A stretch of DNA of 36,935 nucleotides from Lachnospiraceae bacterium (GCA_022510725.1 JAFLSW010000023.1:1-36935); one strand, 5' to 3'; positions 7,416 to 17,062 are shown, numbered from the stretch's first letter. Program-made: numbers and translations. The notes: generated by a model not told the origin, from the letters alone.

Positions 7416-9008
7416 GTGTCAAAAGAAAGGGCAAAAAAGATTACAACAAGAGCAAACGGCGTTTTATCAAAATCCGCCCTGTTGTTTTTGGTATTATTGC
7501 CGGTGCTTGGCGTTTTGCAGGTATCGGAGATCTGTTCCTATTCCACGGATGAGTTGATTCTATATTGCGGTCTTATTGTCATTTTCAGTACGATCCCGTG
7601 TATTCTCAATAAAATAATCTATGATGAAAAAGTGATCGCTTTCGTAACGCTTGTGGCTTTGGAAGCTTTATGTATGATCGTTGCGGTAAATCCTTTTACG
7701 GAATTATCCATGATATATGTAGCTCTCCCTGTTGTCAGCCTGTTGTATTGTGATCGGCAGATGGTCAAAAAGGGAGCGGCTATAGGCTATATCGGGATGA
7801 TCATCATCTGTATTTATCGAACCATGACTTTCAGAAATATGACCACCATGCTGTACCGTATAGATAAGCTGTACCTGACATTATTACAATTTACGCTGGA
7901 ATATCTCATCTTTGTTGTATGTGCTGTTTTTGGCGCGGCGCGCCTGGAAAACTGGGTGTTGGAAGGACAGGAAGAACTGCCGGCTGCAGAAGGCGCTTCT
8001 GTTGGAAAAACGCAGGAAAGGGTGGCAGTGTCATCTCGGATCTCCAAGGAATGTCCTTATGATGTGGAAAGCTTTTTCTTTGGCATAGAACGGGACATGT
8101 TGGCTATCATAAAAGGAAAAGAGAAATCATTTGAACTGGAAATAGACCCCCATCTTCCTGTCAGATTATATGGAGATAAGAAGGCGATCCGGCAGGCACT
8201 TTCCGGTATCTGTTCCGATCTGCTCATGTATCGTGCTAAGGCTTCTATAAAAATGGAAGTGACTTACGACAGCGGGATCACTCCTAAAAAAGGGCAGAAT
8301 ATTACGCTGATCGTGCGGGTCAGCGGCATCACGGATATTACGGCGATCACAGCCAATAAAACAGCTTTGGGGTATTATCTTAGCAAAAGCGTCATTGAAG
8401 ACTTAAAAGGCAGTTTTGAAGATCTATCTGATGCAGAAGAAGCAATATTTAAGATACGGGTTCTGCAAAGAGTAGAAGATGCAACCACCATTGGTGACAT
8501 TAAGAAACAGCAATTTGGACAGCTAAATCAGCTTCGCAGCAACTCAGGCAATATGGGACAGAGATCTGCGTTTCATAAAGAAGTTAAGATCCTGGTAGTG
8601 GATGATAACAGAGAAGTCTGCAAATTGGTTTCAGCCATTGCCAATTCCATGGGAGTATTGACAGAATCCGCCGATACCGGTGCAAAGGCACTGCAATTGT
8701 TGGAAAGCCAGGAATATCAAATGGTATTTTTGGATCAGATGATGCCGGAAAAAAGCGGTCTGGAGACAGTACAGGAACTGAGGTTCTTAGAAGACGAATA
8801 TTATCAAAAACTTCCGGTTGTGCTGCTGGCTGTCAATACAAGTGAGGAGGCCAAGGCAGAGTATTTGAAACAGGGATTTTCGGATTGTGTTTCAAAGCCC
8901 ATTAAAGAGATGGAAATAAAAGAGCGTCTTCACAAATGGATCAAGGATGATTATCCCATCACTTATGCAGAGTATATCAAAATGCAGGAAAAGGCCATTG
9001 ATCGGTAG
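7416..9008 (+). CDS. Membrane pseudo-histidine-kinase with C-terminal receiver domain
   Basis: This is a 530-aa protein starting at GTG behind GGGGGATAGG. Six hydrophobic helices fill residues 18-176. A cytoplasmic region (about 205-350) resembles a decayed HATPase_c domain: LYGDKKAIRQALSGICSDLLMY sits where the N-box helix should be, and GYYLSKSVIEDLKGSFEDLS matches the helix after the G-boxes. The N-box Asn, the DxGxG motif and the GLGL box are missing, and no phospho-acceptor His helix is seen. The receiver (391-510) has acidic residues Asp396 and Asp397, phospho-acceptor Asp440 (FLDQMMPEKSG) and Lys494. The usual Thr/Ser at the LTA position appears to be Ala. The protein is therefore probably not an autokinase; it may receive phosphate from another kinase or sense a ligand through the membrane part. 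No partner gene is adjacent. Confidence 0.82.
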   Translation: MSKERAKKITTRANGVLSKSALLFLVLLPVLGVLQVSEICSYSTDELILYCGLIVIFSTIPCILNKIIYDEKVIAFVTLVALEALCMIVAVNPFTELSMIYVALPVVSLLYCDRQMVKKGAAIGYIGMIIICIYRTMTFRNMTTMLYRIDKLYLTLLQFTLEYLIFVVCAVFGAARLENWVLEGQEELPAAEGASVGKTQERVAVSSRISKECPYDVESFFFGIERDMLAIIKGKEKSFELEIDPHLPVRLYGDKKAIRQALSGICSDLLMYRAKASIKMEVTYDSGITPKKGQNITLIVRVSGITDITAITANKTALGYYLSKSVIEDLKGSFEDLSDAEEAIFKIRVLQRVEDATTIGDIKKQQFGQLNQLRSNSGNMGQRSAFHKEVKILVVDDNREVCKLVSAIANSMGVLTESADTGAKALQLLESQEYQMVFLDQMMPEKSGLETVQELRFLEDEYYQKLPVVLLAVNTSEEAKAEYLKQGFSDCVSKPIKEMEIKERLHKWIKDDYPITYAEYIKMQEKAIDR

Positions 9009-9022
9009 CAATGAAATGATGA

Positions 9023-9067
9023 AGCGGATTTTAATCCCATAGGATTGGGAATAAAATCCGCTCTTTT
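9023..9067. terminator. Bidirectional terminator between hybrid sensor and PBP
   Basis: AGCGGATTTTAATCCC pairs with GGGAATAAAATCCGCT around ATAGGATT. It is followed by TCTTTT on + and preceded by an A-containing stretch on the other side. It lies between two convergent genes. Confidence 0.85.
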
Positions 9068-9072
9068 AAACT

Positions 9073-11745
9073 TTATTGTGGTGGTATATTAGGGTCTGCT
9101 GCCTGTTGCGCCGCCGCTTCTTCCGCTGCTGCCTGCTGGGCCGCTGCCTGTTGCGCTGCCGCTTGTTGGGCTGCTGCCGCCTGCTGCATAGCCTGGGTAT
9201 CTGCAAATAGCTCCTCAGGATGATTGAGATAGTAGTCTGCAGTATGAGGACACTGATTAGCTAATTTTGACGGTGTGCCGTCATCGCTGGCCGCCAGTGT
9301 CATAATACCCGGCGCTTTATAAGGACATGCATCGTTTGCGGGTCGGCCTGTAGCCAGACAGATATTACCTTGATAATGAACATCGCAGTATTCCGTAGGA
9401 ATTGTACCTTCTGCAAATAATTCTGTTGTCAAAGAGCCGTCACATACACCTGCAATGGGAAGCTTGCCTGATTGGCGGCATACCGTTGCAGAAACAATGC
9501 CCTGAGGCCTTGTAAAGGACTCATTCTCAAGATTTTCATGAATACGACTCATAACAGCCCGCCACAGCTTCTTGGAAAGATCTCTTTCACCGTTATTTCT
9601 ATCTAAGACTTCATTATTATCATATCCAGTCCATGTCGTTGCGGTGTAGTAAGGGGTATAACCTGAAAACCATACATCCCTGTAAGAAGTAGTAGTACCT
9701 GTCTTTCCTGCAATGGACATATTGCCGAAGTTGACGGAACCGCCGGTTCCTTTTGTTACCACATCTACCATGGCATCTGTTAAGAGATATGCGGTAGTTT
9801 CTTTGATCACCTGACGGCTGTTGGAATTGGTACGATCTAACAGGACATTGCCGTCATGGTCAAAAATCTGAGAGTATAGTGCAGGCTCAATATAAGCGCC
9901 GCCGTTTGCAATGGTGGCATAAGCGGCATTTAACTCCATATTGGTTACACCATCAGTAATACCGCCCAAAGCCATAGACTGCTGGATATCGGAATAAATT
10001 TCCACTTCCCCTCTGGAATTGGTCACTTCTTTTCTGTCGACAAGAGTGGTGAAGCCAAAATTCTGCAAATAATCAAATCCCAATTGCGGGGTGATCTGTG
10101 TCAATGCCTTTACAGTTATGATGTTTAAGGACTGTTCAATGGCATAGCGATAGGAGAAGTTTTCGTATTTATAGCCCGAATACCAGTTATGGACAGGCGT
10201 GCCGTCCGCATAGTTGTATTCTCCGTCATATTTAACAGAAGCCAAAGTCATGCCGGCACTGTCAAGGGCGGGAGCATAGGTGGACACGATCTTGAAGGTA
10301 GAACCGGGCTGCCTGGTCACATTTGTTGCCCGATTCAAAGTACGGCTGGCGGATTTGGTTCCTCGCCCGCCTACCAAAGCTACCACATAGCCGGTATGCT
10401 GATCCTCTACGGTAATAGATACCTGAGGCTGGGGAGTTAAGGAAATGTTTTCTGCTTCCACGCTGTCGCCGTAGTTCATGACAGCAGCCTTGTATTCCTC
10501 AATATCCTCATAAGCGCTGTCCTGGGAGGAATAGAGCAGGTCGTAATTGCTGTTGAACTGTAAGAAATAGCTTTTTAACATTTCCGTGCTGTAATTGTGA
10601 TATTCGTCGTTGGAATCCCTTACGGTTAATTCATAGTTTAAATACCATTTTACATTGGAAGGGTAGTTATCCTCGTCCTGATATACCTCGTCACAGATTG
10701 CCTGGATATCAGGATCCTGTGTAGAGTAGATCTGCAGGCCGCCGCTGTATACCAGATTATAGGCCTGGGTCTCATTATAGCCTTTTTCTTCAATTAAATC
10801 TTTGATGACCTGATCGATCAGAGCATCTACAAAATAGGAATTAACGGAATCCCTGTCATAGCTCTCGTCAACAGTTTTGATACGAGAATAAACATCATCC
10901 TTTAAAGCTGTTTCATATTCGGAGTCTGTGATATAACCCTGCTCCCACATCTTTCGAAGCACTTCATTGCGTCGTTCCCGGTTATTTTCCGGATGGGAAA
11001 TGGGATTATATTTGGTAGGATTCTGGGTAATGGCGGCAATAACGGCGCATTCCGACAGGTTCAATTCCGATACGGGTTTGTTAAAGTAACGCATGGAAGC
11101 GGCCTGCACACCCAAAGTGTTTTGTCCTAAGTTAATGGAATTCATATACAATTCCAAAATGTCTTCTTTGTTCATGCGTTTTTCCAGCTCTAAGGCCAGA
11201 TATTGTTCCTGGAATTTTCTCTTGAACTTATTGACCATATTGTCTTCCGTTACCCAGTCATCGAAAACATTGTTCTTTAATAACTGCTGGGTAATGGTGG
11301 AGCCGCCCTGAGAGAACTGGAAGCCGTTCTGCGCACCGATGGCTGCCGCTCTGGCAATGGCTTTGATATCAATACCGTTATGCTGATAAAAACGCTCGTC
11401 CTCTATGGCAACAAAAGCATCTGCCAGGTCCTGAGGAATGTTTGCCATGCCCACATAGCTTCGATTGGAGTTGGTGGCTACCAGCCGTTTGATCTCATTG
11501 CCGTTGGCATCATATACGATAGTAGCATAGCCGGAAGGTGTCACATCCAGATTGGAAATATCCGGTGCGGATGCCAAGACACCCCGAAACATACCGATAC
11601 CCATACATGCACCGATCAGGACAATGCCCAGACAACCTATAAGAAAGGCCTTCATAAAGGCCAGCAATATCATTTTGCCGAACTTGGTCGCTTTGGAGTT
11701 CAACTGCTGTTGCTTTCTGCGAATTCCTTTTTTACTGTAATTCAT
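9073..11745 (-). CDS. Class A penicillin-binding protein (PBP1A-type transglycosylase/transpeptidase)
   Basis: This bifunctional enzyme polymerises and cross-links peptidoglycan at the outer membrane face. The start is the ATG at 11743-11745, because AGGAGG lies 7-8 bases upstream; an upstream extension in frame has no SD. The protein is 890 aa. It has a basic cytoplasmic N-terminus (1-24), a TM helix (25-52), and a GT51 glycosyltransferase with catalytic Glu115 in AIEDERFY, GGSTITQQLLKN and the KFKRKFQEQYLALELEKRM/ILELYMN motifs. The transpeptidase has SxxK at Ser482 (STFK), SxN at Ser539 (SLN) and KTG at Lys681. A Cys-containing segment and a tail of Ala/Gln repeats (about the last 45 residues) end the protein. 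A -10 TATAAT at 11771-11776 on the minus strand precedes it. Confidence 0.95.
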   Translation of the reverse strand: MNYSKKGIRRKQQQLNSKATKFGKMILLAFMKAFLIGCLGIVLIGACMGIGMFRGVLASAPDISNLDVTPSGYATIVYDANGNEIKRLVATNSNRSYVGMANIPQDLADAFVAIEDERFYQHNGIDIKAIARAAAIGAQNGFQFSQGGSTITQQLLKNNVFDDWVTEDNMVNKFKRKFQEQYLALELEKRMNKEDILELYMNSINLGQNTLGVQAASMRYFNKPVSELNLSECAVIAAITQNPTKYNPISHPENNRERRNEVLRKMWEQGYITDSEYETALKDDVYSRIKTVDESYDRDSVNSYFVDALIDQVIKDLIEEKGYNETQAYNLVYSGGLQIYSTQDPDIQAICDEVYQDEDNYPSNVKWYLNYELTVRDSNDEYHNYSTEMLKSYFLQFNSNYDLLYSSQDSAYEDIEEYKAAVMNYGDSVEAENISLTPQPQVSITVEDQHTGYVVALVGGRGTKSASRTLNRATNVTRQPGSTFKIVSTYAPALDSAGMTLASVKYDGEYNYADGTPVHNWYSGYKYENFSYRYAIEQSLNIITVKALTQITPQLGFDYLQNFGFTTLVDRKEVTNSRGEVEIYSDIQQSMALGGITDGVTNMELNAAYATIANGGAYIEPALYSQIFDHDGNVLLDRTNSNSRQVIKETTAYLLTDAMVDVVTKGTGGSVNFGNMSIAGKTGTTTSYRDVWFSGYTPYYTATTWTGYDNNEVLDRNNGERDLSKKLWRAVMSRIHENLENESFTRPQGIVSATVCRQSGKLPIAGVCDGSLTTELFAEGTIPTEYCDVHYQGNICLATGRPANDACPYKAPGIMTLAASDDGTPSKLANQCPHTADYYLNHPEELFADTQAMQQAAAAQQAAAQQAAAQQAAAEEAAAQQAADPNIPPQ

Positions 11746-11762
11746 AGATACAAGCCTCCTAA

Positions 11763-11776
11763 TTAACATAATTATA
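11763..11776 (-). promoter_or_regulatory. Promoter -10 of the PBP gene with a TTAACATAA element
   Basis: On the minus strand, GGTATAAT (-10 at 11776-11771) has a TG-less but GG-extended context and a weak -35. The overlapping TTAACATAA (11763-11771, + strand) is a one-base variant of the repeated TTTACATAA motif and covers the expected start point. Confidence 0.45.
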
Positions 11777-11903
11777 CCAAAATACGGCATGAAAATAAAG
11801 AAAATAATTCCATATCATGGATTGTTCACAATTGGATACACTTTTATTCCAACTTGTGTTAAGATAAAAAAAGATTGTTTTAAAAGAAAGGTGGTGATGA
11901 TGT

Positions 11904-12569
11904 ATGGCGGATGCAGACATAGAAAAGACGGTATACCGCGGCGGTAAAGGAGAGATCGTGGAAAAGAAATCCCGTTTTATTGCCGCGGTTGCAGCAGTTT
12001 CAACAAAAGAGGAAGCGGAAGAATTTATTGCTTTCCGCAAAAAAGAGCATTGGGACGCCAGACATAACTGCTCGGCATACATCATCGCCGGTCCGGTGGA
12101 TCAGATCCATTCTTCCGACGACGGCGAACCTTCCGGAACGGCAGGAAAGCCTATGCTGGAGATTTTACAAAAAGAAGGCGTGAAAAATGTATGCGTGGTA
12201 GTGACCAGATACTTTGGCGGCACACTGCTTGGAACAGGCGGTCTGATGCGGGCGTATCAGGCTGCGGTAAAGGAAGGGCTGGCTAACAGCGTCCTGATCG
12301 AAAAGAGGAAGGGAATAACGGCTGAGATCACAGTGGATTACAATGATGTGGGCAAGCTGCAGCATTTTTTTGCGGCAAATCAGGTTCGGATATTAGATAC
12401 GGTTTATGAGGAGCAGGTCAAAATGAAGATCTTGATGCCCTGTCATGAAAAGCAGGTTCTGGAGGAAAAGTTGGTTGACATAACTAATGGGAAGACGATG
12501 CTAAAAGCCACGGAAGAGGTAGATTATGCCCTAATTGAAGGCGAGGTTGAAGTATGGAAGAAAAATTGA
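11904..12569 (+). CDS. YigZ/IMPACT family protein
   Basis: This is a 221-aa protein. The N-terminal UPF0029/IMPACT domain includes KSRFIAAVAAVSTKEEAEEFI, HWDARHNCSAYII, the strongly conserved SSDDGEPSGTAGKPML motif and VTRYFGGTLLGTGGLMRAY (about 90-118). The C-terminal DUF1949-like ferredoxin-fold domain covers about 140-200. The biochemical role of the bacterial family is unsettled; eukaryotic IMPACT regulates the GCN2 kinase. ATG at 11904 was chosen because AAAGGTGG lies about 9 bases upstream. It is divergent from the PBP gene, and its end overlaps mgtE by 16 bases, indicating coupled translation with the transporter. Confidence 0.93.
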   Translation: MADADIEKTVYRGGKGEIVEKKSRFIAAVAAVSTKEEAEEFIAFRKKEHWDARHNCSAYIIAGPVDQIHSSDDGEPSGTAGKPMLEILQKEGVKNVCVVVTRYFGGTLLGTGGLMRAYQAAVKEGLANSVLIEKRKGITAEITVDYNDVGKLQHFFAANQVRILDTVYEEQVKMKILMPCHEKQVLEEKLVDITNGKTMLKATEEVDYALIEGEVEVWKKN

Positions 12570-13909
12570 TGAATGATTTGGAAATATTAAAAGAGTTTTT
12601 GTCCGGGAAGCAGTATATCAAAATGCGGGAATGGATGGCGGAGTTAAACGCTGCAGATATTGCCGATATGCTGGAGGAACTGGAAGAAGAGGAAATGTTA
12701 AAGGTCTTTCGTATTCTGCCAAAGGATATGGCGGCAGATGTTTTTTCCTATCTTCCTATCGAAGAAGAACAGTATATTATCACTTCCTTATCCGATAGAG
12801 AGGCAACTAACATTATTAATAATCTGATGGCGGACGATGCTGCGGATCTTATGGAGGAGATGCCTGCCAATGTGGTAAAGAAACTGTTGGCAAATGCCAG
12901 CCAGGAAACCAGACGGGATATCAATCACCTGCTGCGCTATCCGGAGGATTCTGCAGGCAGCATTATGACAGTGGAGCTTGTGGACCTAAAGGAGGGCCAG
13001 ACTGTTGCCCAGGCCATTGAGCGTATCAGGAAGCTGGGAGTGGACTCGGAGACCATTAATATCTGTTATGTGCTGGATAACCAGAGAAGGCTGAGGGGAA
13101 CCGTAGCTTTAAGATATCTGCTGCTGACAGAAGCCGATGCTAAGATCGGCGATATCATGCATAAAAATGTTATCAGTATCCATACTCTCATGGACCAGGA
13201 AGAAGTGGCAAGGCTGTTCCAAAATTATGACTTTACAGCCATGCCCGTAGTGGATAGTGAAGAACGGCTGGTGGGTATCATCACTGTCGATGATGTTGTG
13301 GACATTCTCCAGGAAGAAGCAACGGAGGATATGGAAAAGATGGCGGCTATCGTGCCCAGCGATAAGCCTTATATGAAAAACAGCGTATGGGAGATCTACA
13401 AAAAGAGAATTCCATGGCTGTTGCTTTTGATGATCTCTGCCACCTTTACAGGCAGGATCATCGCCACCTTTGAGGACGCTTTAAGTGCTTATGTGGTGCT
13501 GACCACCTTCATTCCCATGCTGATGGATACGGGAGGTAATGCGGGAGGACAGACCAGCGTGACCATTATCCGTGGATTGTCCCTAAATGAGATCACTTTT
13601 TCCGACTTTTTGAAAGTGCTATGGAAAGAGATCCGGGTTTCCTTAATGTGCGGTATTACGCTGGCTTTGGCAAACTTTGTGAAGCTTTTGGTAGTAGACA
13701 GAGTAAGTTTGATGGTAACTTTGGTAGTCTGTACAACATTGGTAGCAGCAGTGTTCTTTGCGAAAGTGGTTGGCAGCATGCTTCCCATGGCAGCAAAAAG
13801 ACTGGGATTTGACCCGGCCGTGATGGCAAGTCCTTTTATTACCACCATTGTGGATGCCCTTTCTTTGTTGATCTATTTTAGGATTGCTTCCGCAATGCTG
13901 GGCATCTGA
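12554..13909 (+). CDS. mgtE: Magnesium transporter MgtE
   Basis: MgtE is a Mg2+-gated channel of the inner membrane. The 451-aa protein has the N superhelical domain (about 15-125, with repeated Asp/Glu-rich helices such as NAADIADMLEELEEEEM), a CBS pair (about 135-255, with TAMPVVDSEERLVGIITVDDVVDIL), a linking helix and the five-TM pore domain (about 285-450). The pore signature MDTGGNAGGQTSVTIIRG lies near residue 323. The start lies inside the yigZ 3' end. No M-box riboswitch is visible upstream, so control by Mg2+ would be post-translational through the N and CBS domains. Confidence 0.96.
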   Translation: MEEKLMNDLEILKEFLSGKQYIKMREWMAELNAADIADMLEELEEEEMLKVFRILPKDMAADVFSYLPIEEEQYIITSLSDREATNIINNLMADDAADLMEEMPANVVKKLLANASQETRRDINHLLRYPEDSAGSIMTVELVDLKEGQTVAQAIERIRKLGVDSETINICYVLDNQRRLRGTVALRYLLLTEADAKIGDIMHKNVISIHTLMDQEEVARLFQNYDFTAMPVVDSEERLVGIITVDDVVDILQEEATEDMEKMAAIVPSDKPYMKNSVWEIYKKRIPWLLLLMISATFTGRIIATFEDALSAYVVLTTFIPMLMDTGGNAGGQTSVTIIRGLSLNEITFSDFLKVLWKEIRVSLMCGITLALANFVKLLVVDRVSLMVTLVVCTTLVAAVFFAKVVGSMLPMAAKRLGFDPAVMASPFITTIVDALSLLIYFRIASAMLGI

Positions 13910-13932
13910 TATGTAAAACAACACGACATTGA

Positions 13933-13956
13933 TTTACATAAAAAATATTATGTAAA
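13933..13956. repeat. Inverted pair of the TTTACATAA motif
   Basis: TTTACATAA (13933-13941), a 6-base A/T spacer and TTATGTAAA (13948-13956) form a perfect dyad; one more A-T pair extends each arm. It lies just after mgtE and could act as a hairpin or as a dimer-binding site. Confidence 0.75.
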
Positions 13957-13972
13957 TTTAAAAATATAAAAA

Positions 13973-14002
13973 TAATTAACATAATATATATTATGTTAAT
14001 TA
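13973..14002. repeat. Perfect 30-bp AT-rich palindrome upstream of the GH26 gene
   Basis: All 15 base pairs of the dyad match, centred between 13987 and 13988. Each arm contains TTAACATAA, a one-base variant of the repeated motif. With no spacer it looks more like a protein-binding site or cruciform than a terminator; the sequence is almost wholly A/T and has no T run after a GC stem. Confidence 0.85.
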
Positions 14003-14020
14003 AATGCAAAAAACAGATAT

Positions 14021-14031
14021 AGTTTACATAA
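14021..14031 (+). repeat. Intergenic copy of the RGTTTACATAA motif
   Basis: AGTTTACATAA lies directly upstream of the GH26 ribosome binding site, within a 100-base stretch that also holds the inverted pair (13933-13956) and the 30-bp palindrome. Confidence 0.8.
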
Positions 14032-14053
14032 AATAAAAGGAGAATCAATATTC

Positions 14054-14989
14054 ATGAATCCAGTTAATCCAAATGCAACGCAAAAAGCAAAAGAATTGTT
14101 GGCATATCTATATGAGACAGCAGGAAATGCCATTATCACCGGTCAGCACACCCAGACGGATCCAATGGAAGAAGTAGTTTACATAAAAGAAATAACAGGG
14201 GCTGCTCCCAAGCTACAAGGATTTGAGCTGTTAGGCTATTCTCCCAATATCAATTATGAAGATGCCTCACAGGAATGTCTTATTGAAGTAGAAGAGAATA
14301 AGGGGACTGTGGAGACTGCCTTAAAATGGGCAAAAGAAACAGGAGGTATCGTAGCCATCTGTTTTCATTGGTTTTCTCCTATAGGAGGCAGGGATAAAGC
14401 CTTCTATGCAAAGAATACAGATTTTGATGCATCTAAAGTGCTGGTAGAGGGAACGAAAGAGAGAGAGGCCTTTTATTCGGATATGGATGTGATCGCCAGG
14501 GAGCTTCAAAAGTTTTTGGATGAAGATATCCCCGTATTGTTCCGTCCCTTCCATGAGGCAGATGGAGACTGGTTCTGGTGGGGAGCCAAAGGCGATGAAG
14601 TGGGCAGAGAACTGTACAAGCTGATGTTTGAGTATTATGTGAATCAAAAGCATTTAGATAATCTGCTTTGGGTATGGAACTCTCCTAAAAGGGAAGGGTT
14701 TCCCGGAGAGGAATATGTGGATGTGATCTCCAGGGATGTGTATCTGACGGAAAAGAAACCTACCGATTATAAAGAAGAATACGAAGAACTGATCCGTAAT
14801 ACCACTGCGAGTAAGGTAGCAGCCTTAGCGGAAGTGGGGTATATTCCGGATGTAGAAATGCTCTCCGAAAGCAAGATCCCCTGGGCATTTTATATGACCT
14901 GGTCCAAAGAATTCTGCATTGGAGAGCAGTACAATACAGTGGCAGAGACCAAAAAGATGTACGACAGCAGTTATGCCGTAAAACTTTAA
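14054..14989 (+). CDS. GH26 family beta-mannanase-like glycoside hydrolase
   Basis: The 311-aa protein covers a GH26 (beta/alpha)8 catalytic domain with little else. Family hallmarks are the early TGQHTQ motif (about 29-34), CFHWFSPIGG (103-112), the acid/base Glu168 in FRPFHEADGDWFWWG, LLWVWNSP (204-211) and the nucleophile Glu260 in AALAEVGYIPD. GH26 enzymes hydrolyse beta-1,4-mannans or related beta-glycans. No signal peptide or carbohydrate-binding module is present, so the enzyme should act in the cytoplasm, probably on imported short manno-oligosaccharides (inference). SD AAAAGGAG lies 11 bases before ATG. It is preceded by an unusual palindromic, AT-rich region and one AGTTTACATAA copy; another lies inside the gene (14176-14186). 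Confidence 0.9.
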   Translation: MNPVNPNATQKAKELLAYLYETAGNAIITGQHTQTDPMEEVVYIKEITGAAPKLQGFELLGYSPNINYEDASQECLIEVEENKGTVETALKWAKETGGIVAICFHWFSPIGGRDKAFYAKNTDFDASKVLVEGTKEREAFYSDMDVIARELQKFLDEDIPVLFRPFHEADGDWFWWGAKGDEVGRELYKLMFEYYVNQKHLDNLLWVWNSPKREGFPGEEYVDVISRDVYLTEKKPTDYKEEYEELIRNTTASKVAALAEVGYIPDVEMLSESKIPWAFYMTWSKEFCIGEQYNTVAETKKMYDSSYAVKL

Positions 14990-14996
14990 GAATCGC

Positions 14997-16832
14997 CTAT
15001 TGATTTTTCTTGATGGCCGCCCGCTTCCGGAGCGTGGGATCTAAGATCTTTTTCCGGATGCGGAGGGTTTCGGGAGTGACTTCTAATAATTCGTCCGTAT
15101 CAATAAATTCCAAAGCCTGTTCCAAGCTTAATACCTTGGGCGGCGTCAGCTTCAATGCATCATCGGCGCTGGAGGAGCGGGTATTGGTCAGATGTTTGGT
15201 CTTACATACATTGATCTCAATATCCTCTGCACGGCCGGTTTCTCCGATGACCATTCCTGAATAAACTTTTTCACCGGGACTGATAAAGAGAGTCCCCCGT
15301 TCCTGTGCATTAAAAAGACCATAGGTAACGGCTTCTCCCGACTCAAAAGCGATCAGGGAACCGTTGGCGCGATAGCTTAAATCTCCTTTATAGGGGCCGT
15401 AGCCGTCAAAGGTAGTATTTAAAATGCCGTTGCCCTTGGTATCTGTCATAAATTCCCCACGATAACCGATCAGTCCTCTGGAAGGGATGGAAAAGGTCAG
15501 CCTGGTGTAGCCGCCGGAGCCGATGCCCATATTCTGCAGTTCTCCTTTTCGTTCGGAAAGCTTCTGGATGACAGCGCCGGAAAACTCATCCGGCACATCT
15601 ATATAGGCCAACTCCATAGGTTCGGTCTTTTTGCCGTCTTCATCGGTCCGATATAAAACTTCAGCTTTAGAAACTGCAAATTCATAGCCTTCCCGGCGCA
15701 TATTTTCTATCAACACGGAAAGATGCAACTCACCCCGCCCGGATACCTTGAAGGAATCGGTATTCTCCGTTTCTTCTACCCGGAGGGATACATCCGTATT
15801 CAATTCCCGGAATAATCTTTCCCGCAAATGTCTGGATGTGACATATTTTCCTTCCGTTCCCGCAAGGGGAGAGTCATTGACCATGAAATGCATGGCAATG
15901 GTGGGCTCGGATATCTTTTGGAAGGGAATGGGTCTGATCTCATCAGGAGCACACAAGGTATCCCCGATATGAATATCCGAGATACCGGAAATGGCTACAA
16001 TAGAGCCTACCCCCGCTTCTTTTACTTCTACTTTATTTAAGCCGTCAAATTCGTACAGTTTGGATACCTTTACCTTGCGCTGCTTATCCGGCTCATGGTG
16101 ATTGACCATGATCACATCCTGATTGACACAGATGGAGCCGTTATCCACCTTTCCCACACCAATGCGGCCCACATATTCATTGTAGTCGATGGTGCTGATC
16201 AATACTTGGGTTCCTGCATCGGGATCTCCCTCCGGAGCAGGAATATGCTCTAAGATGGTATCAAATAGGGGAACCATATCTGTGCCCGGCTTTTCCATAT
16301 CAAGGCTGGCCGTTCCGCTTCTGGCAGAAGCGAATACAAAGGGACAGTCTAACTGGCCTTCATCCGCCTCCAGATCGATGAACAATTCCAATACTTCGTC
16401 TACCACTTCGGCACATCTTGCTTCCGGTCTGTCAATTTTATTGACGCATACGATAACGGGCAGATTTAATTCCAAAGCCTTCCGCAATACGAACTTGGTC
16501 TGAGGCATGGCACCTTCAAAAGCGTCCACCACTAAGATCACGCCATTTACCATTTTTAAGACCCGTTCTACTTCACCGCCGAAATCCGCATGGCCGGGGG
16601 TGTCTACGATATTGATCTTGGTCCCTTTATAGGTAATGGCGGTGTTTTTGGAAAGGATGGTAATGCCTCGTTCTCTTTCAATATCGTTGGAATCCATGAT
16701 CCTTTCCGCTACTTCCTGGTTTTCCCTGAAAACGCCGCTCTGTTTTAATAATTCGTCCACCAATGTCGTTTTTCCGTGGTCTACATGGGCAATGATCGCC
16801 ACATTTCTTACATCTTCTCTTTTTATATTCAT
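14997..16832 (-). CDS. typA: Ribosome-associated translational GTPase TypA/BipA
   Basis: This EF-G-like GTPase is involved in 50S assembly and stress or cold growth. G motifs: G1 [10 protein letters not shown]2 RGITI, G3 [13 protein letters not shown]4 NKIDRPEA, G5 SARSGTA. Domain II, a domain III EF-G-like fold, domain V and the BipA-specific C-terminal domain ([16 protein letters not shown]-type [26 protein letters not shown]) are complete. The start at 16832 is preferred because GGAG lies 7 bases upstream; an adjacent ATG at 16835 is 4 bases from it. The protein is then 611 aa. It converges with the GH26 gene, only 7 bases apart, with no visible terminator between them. Confidence 0.96.
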   Translation of the reverse strand: MNIKREDVRNVAIIAHVDHGKTTLVDELLKQSGVFRENQEVAERIMDSNDIERERGITILSKNTAITYKGTKINIVDTPGHADFGGEVERVLKMVNGVILVVDAFEGAMPQTKFVLRKALELNLPVIVCVNKIDRPEARCAEVVDEVLELFIDLEADEGQLDCPFVFASARSGTASLDMEKPGTDMVPLFDTILEHIPAPEGDPDAGTQVLISTIDYNEYVGRIGVGKVDNGSICVNQDVIMVNHHEPDKQRKVKVSKLYEFDGLNKVEVKEAGVGSIVAISGISDIHIGDTLCAPDEIRPIPFQKISEPTIAMHFMVNDSPLAGTEGKYVTSRHLRERLFRELNTDVSLRVEETENTDSFKVSGRGELHLSVLIENMRREGYEFAVSKAEVLYRTDEDGKKTEPMELAYIDVPDEFSGAVIQKLSERKGELQNMGIGSGGYTRLTFSIPSRGLIGYRGEFMTDTKGNGILNTTFDGYGPYKGDLSYRANGSLIAFESGEAVTYGLFNAQERGTLFISPGEKVYSGMVIGETGRAEDIEINVCKTKHLTNTRSSSADDALKLTPPKVLSLEQALEFIDTDELLEVTPETLRIRKKILDPTLRKRAAIKKNQ

Positions 16833-17062
16833 CATTGATCTCCTCACATGAATGCGTATACAAACGATTTTAGTCTACCATATCCAAAATAAAAATCAAG
16901 TAAATACAGTCTTTTTTCCTTGAAAAATGCGGATTTTCGACGGCTTTTTCCGTTTTCTCCCGCGCTTTGTCGATGAGTTTTTTACATATTTTGCCAAAAA
17001 TGAAATATGATAGTAGTACATGACAGAAAAAATTCTTGAATGTGAGAAGGGAGAACTAAGTT

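Noticed and set aside
11746-11903. Riboswitch in the PBP/yigZ divergent gap
   Set aside because: Only promoter elements and AT-rich DNA are visible; no known conserved motif could be found.
13489-13924. Minus-strand frames opposite mgtE
   Set aside because: The plus strand encodes an intact MgtE with its pore signature.
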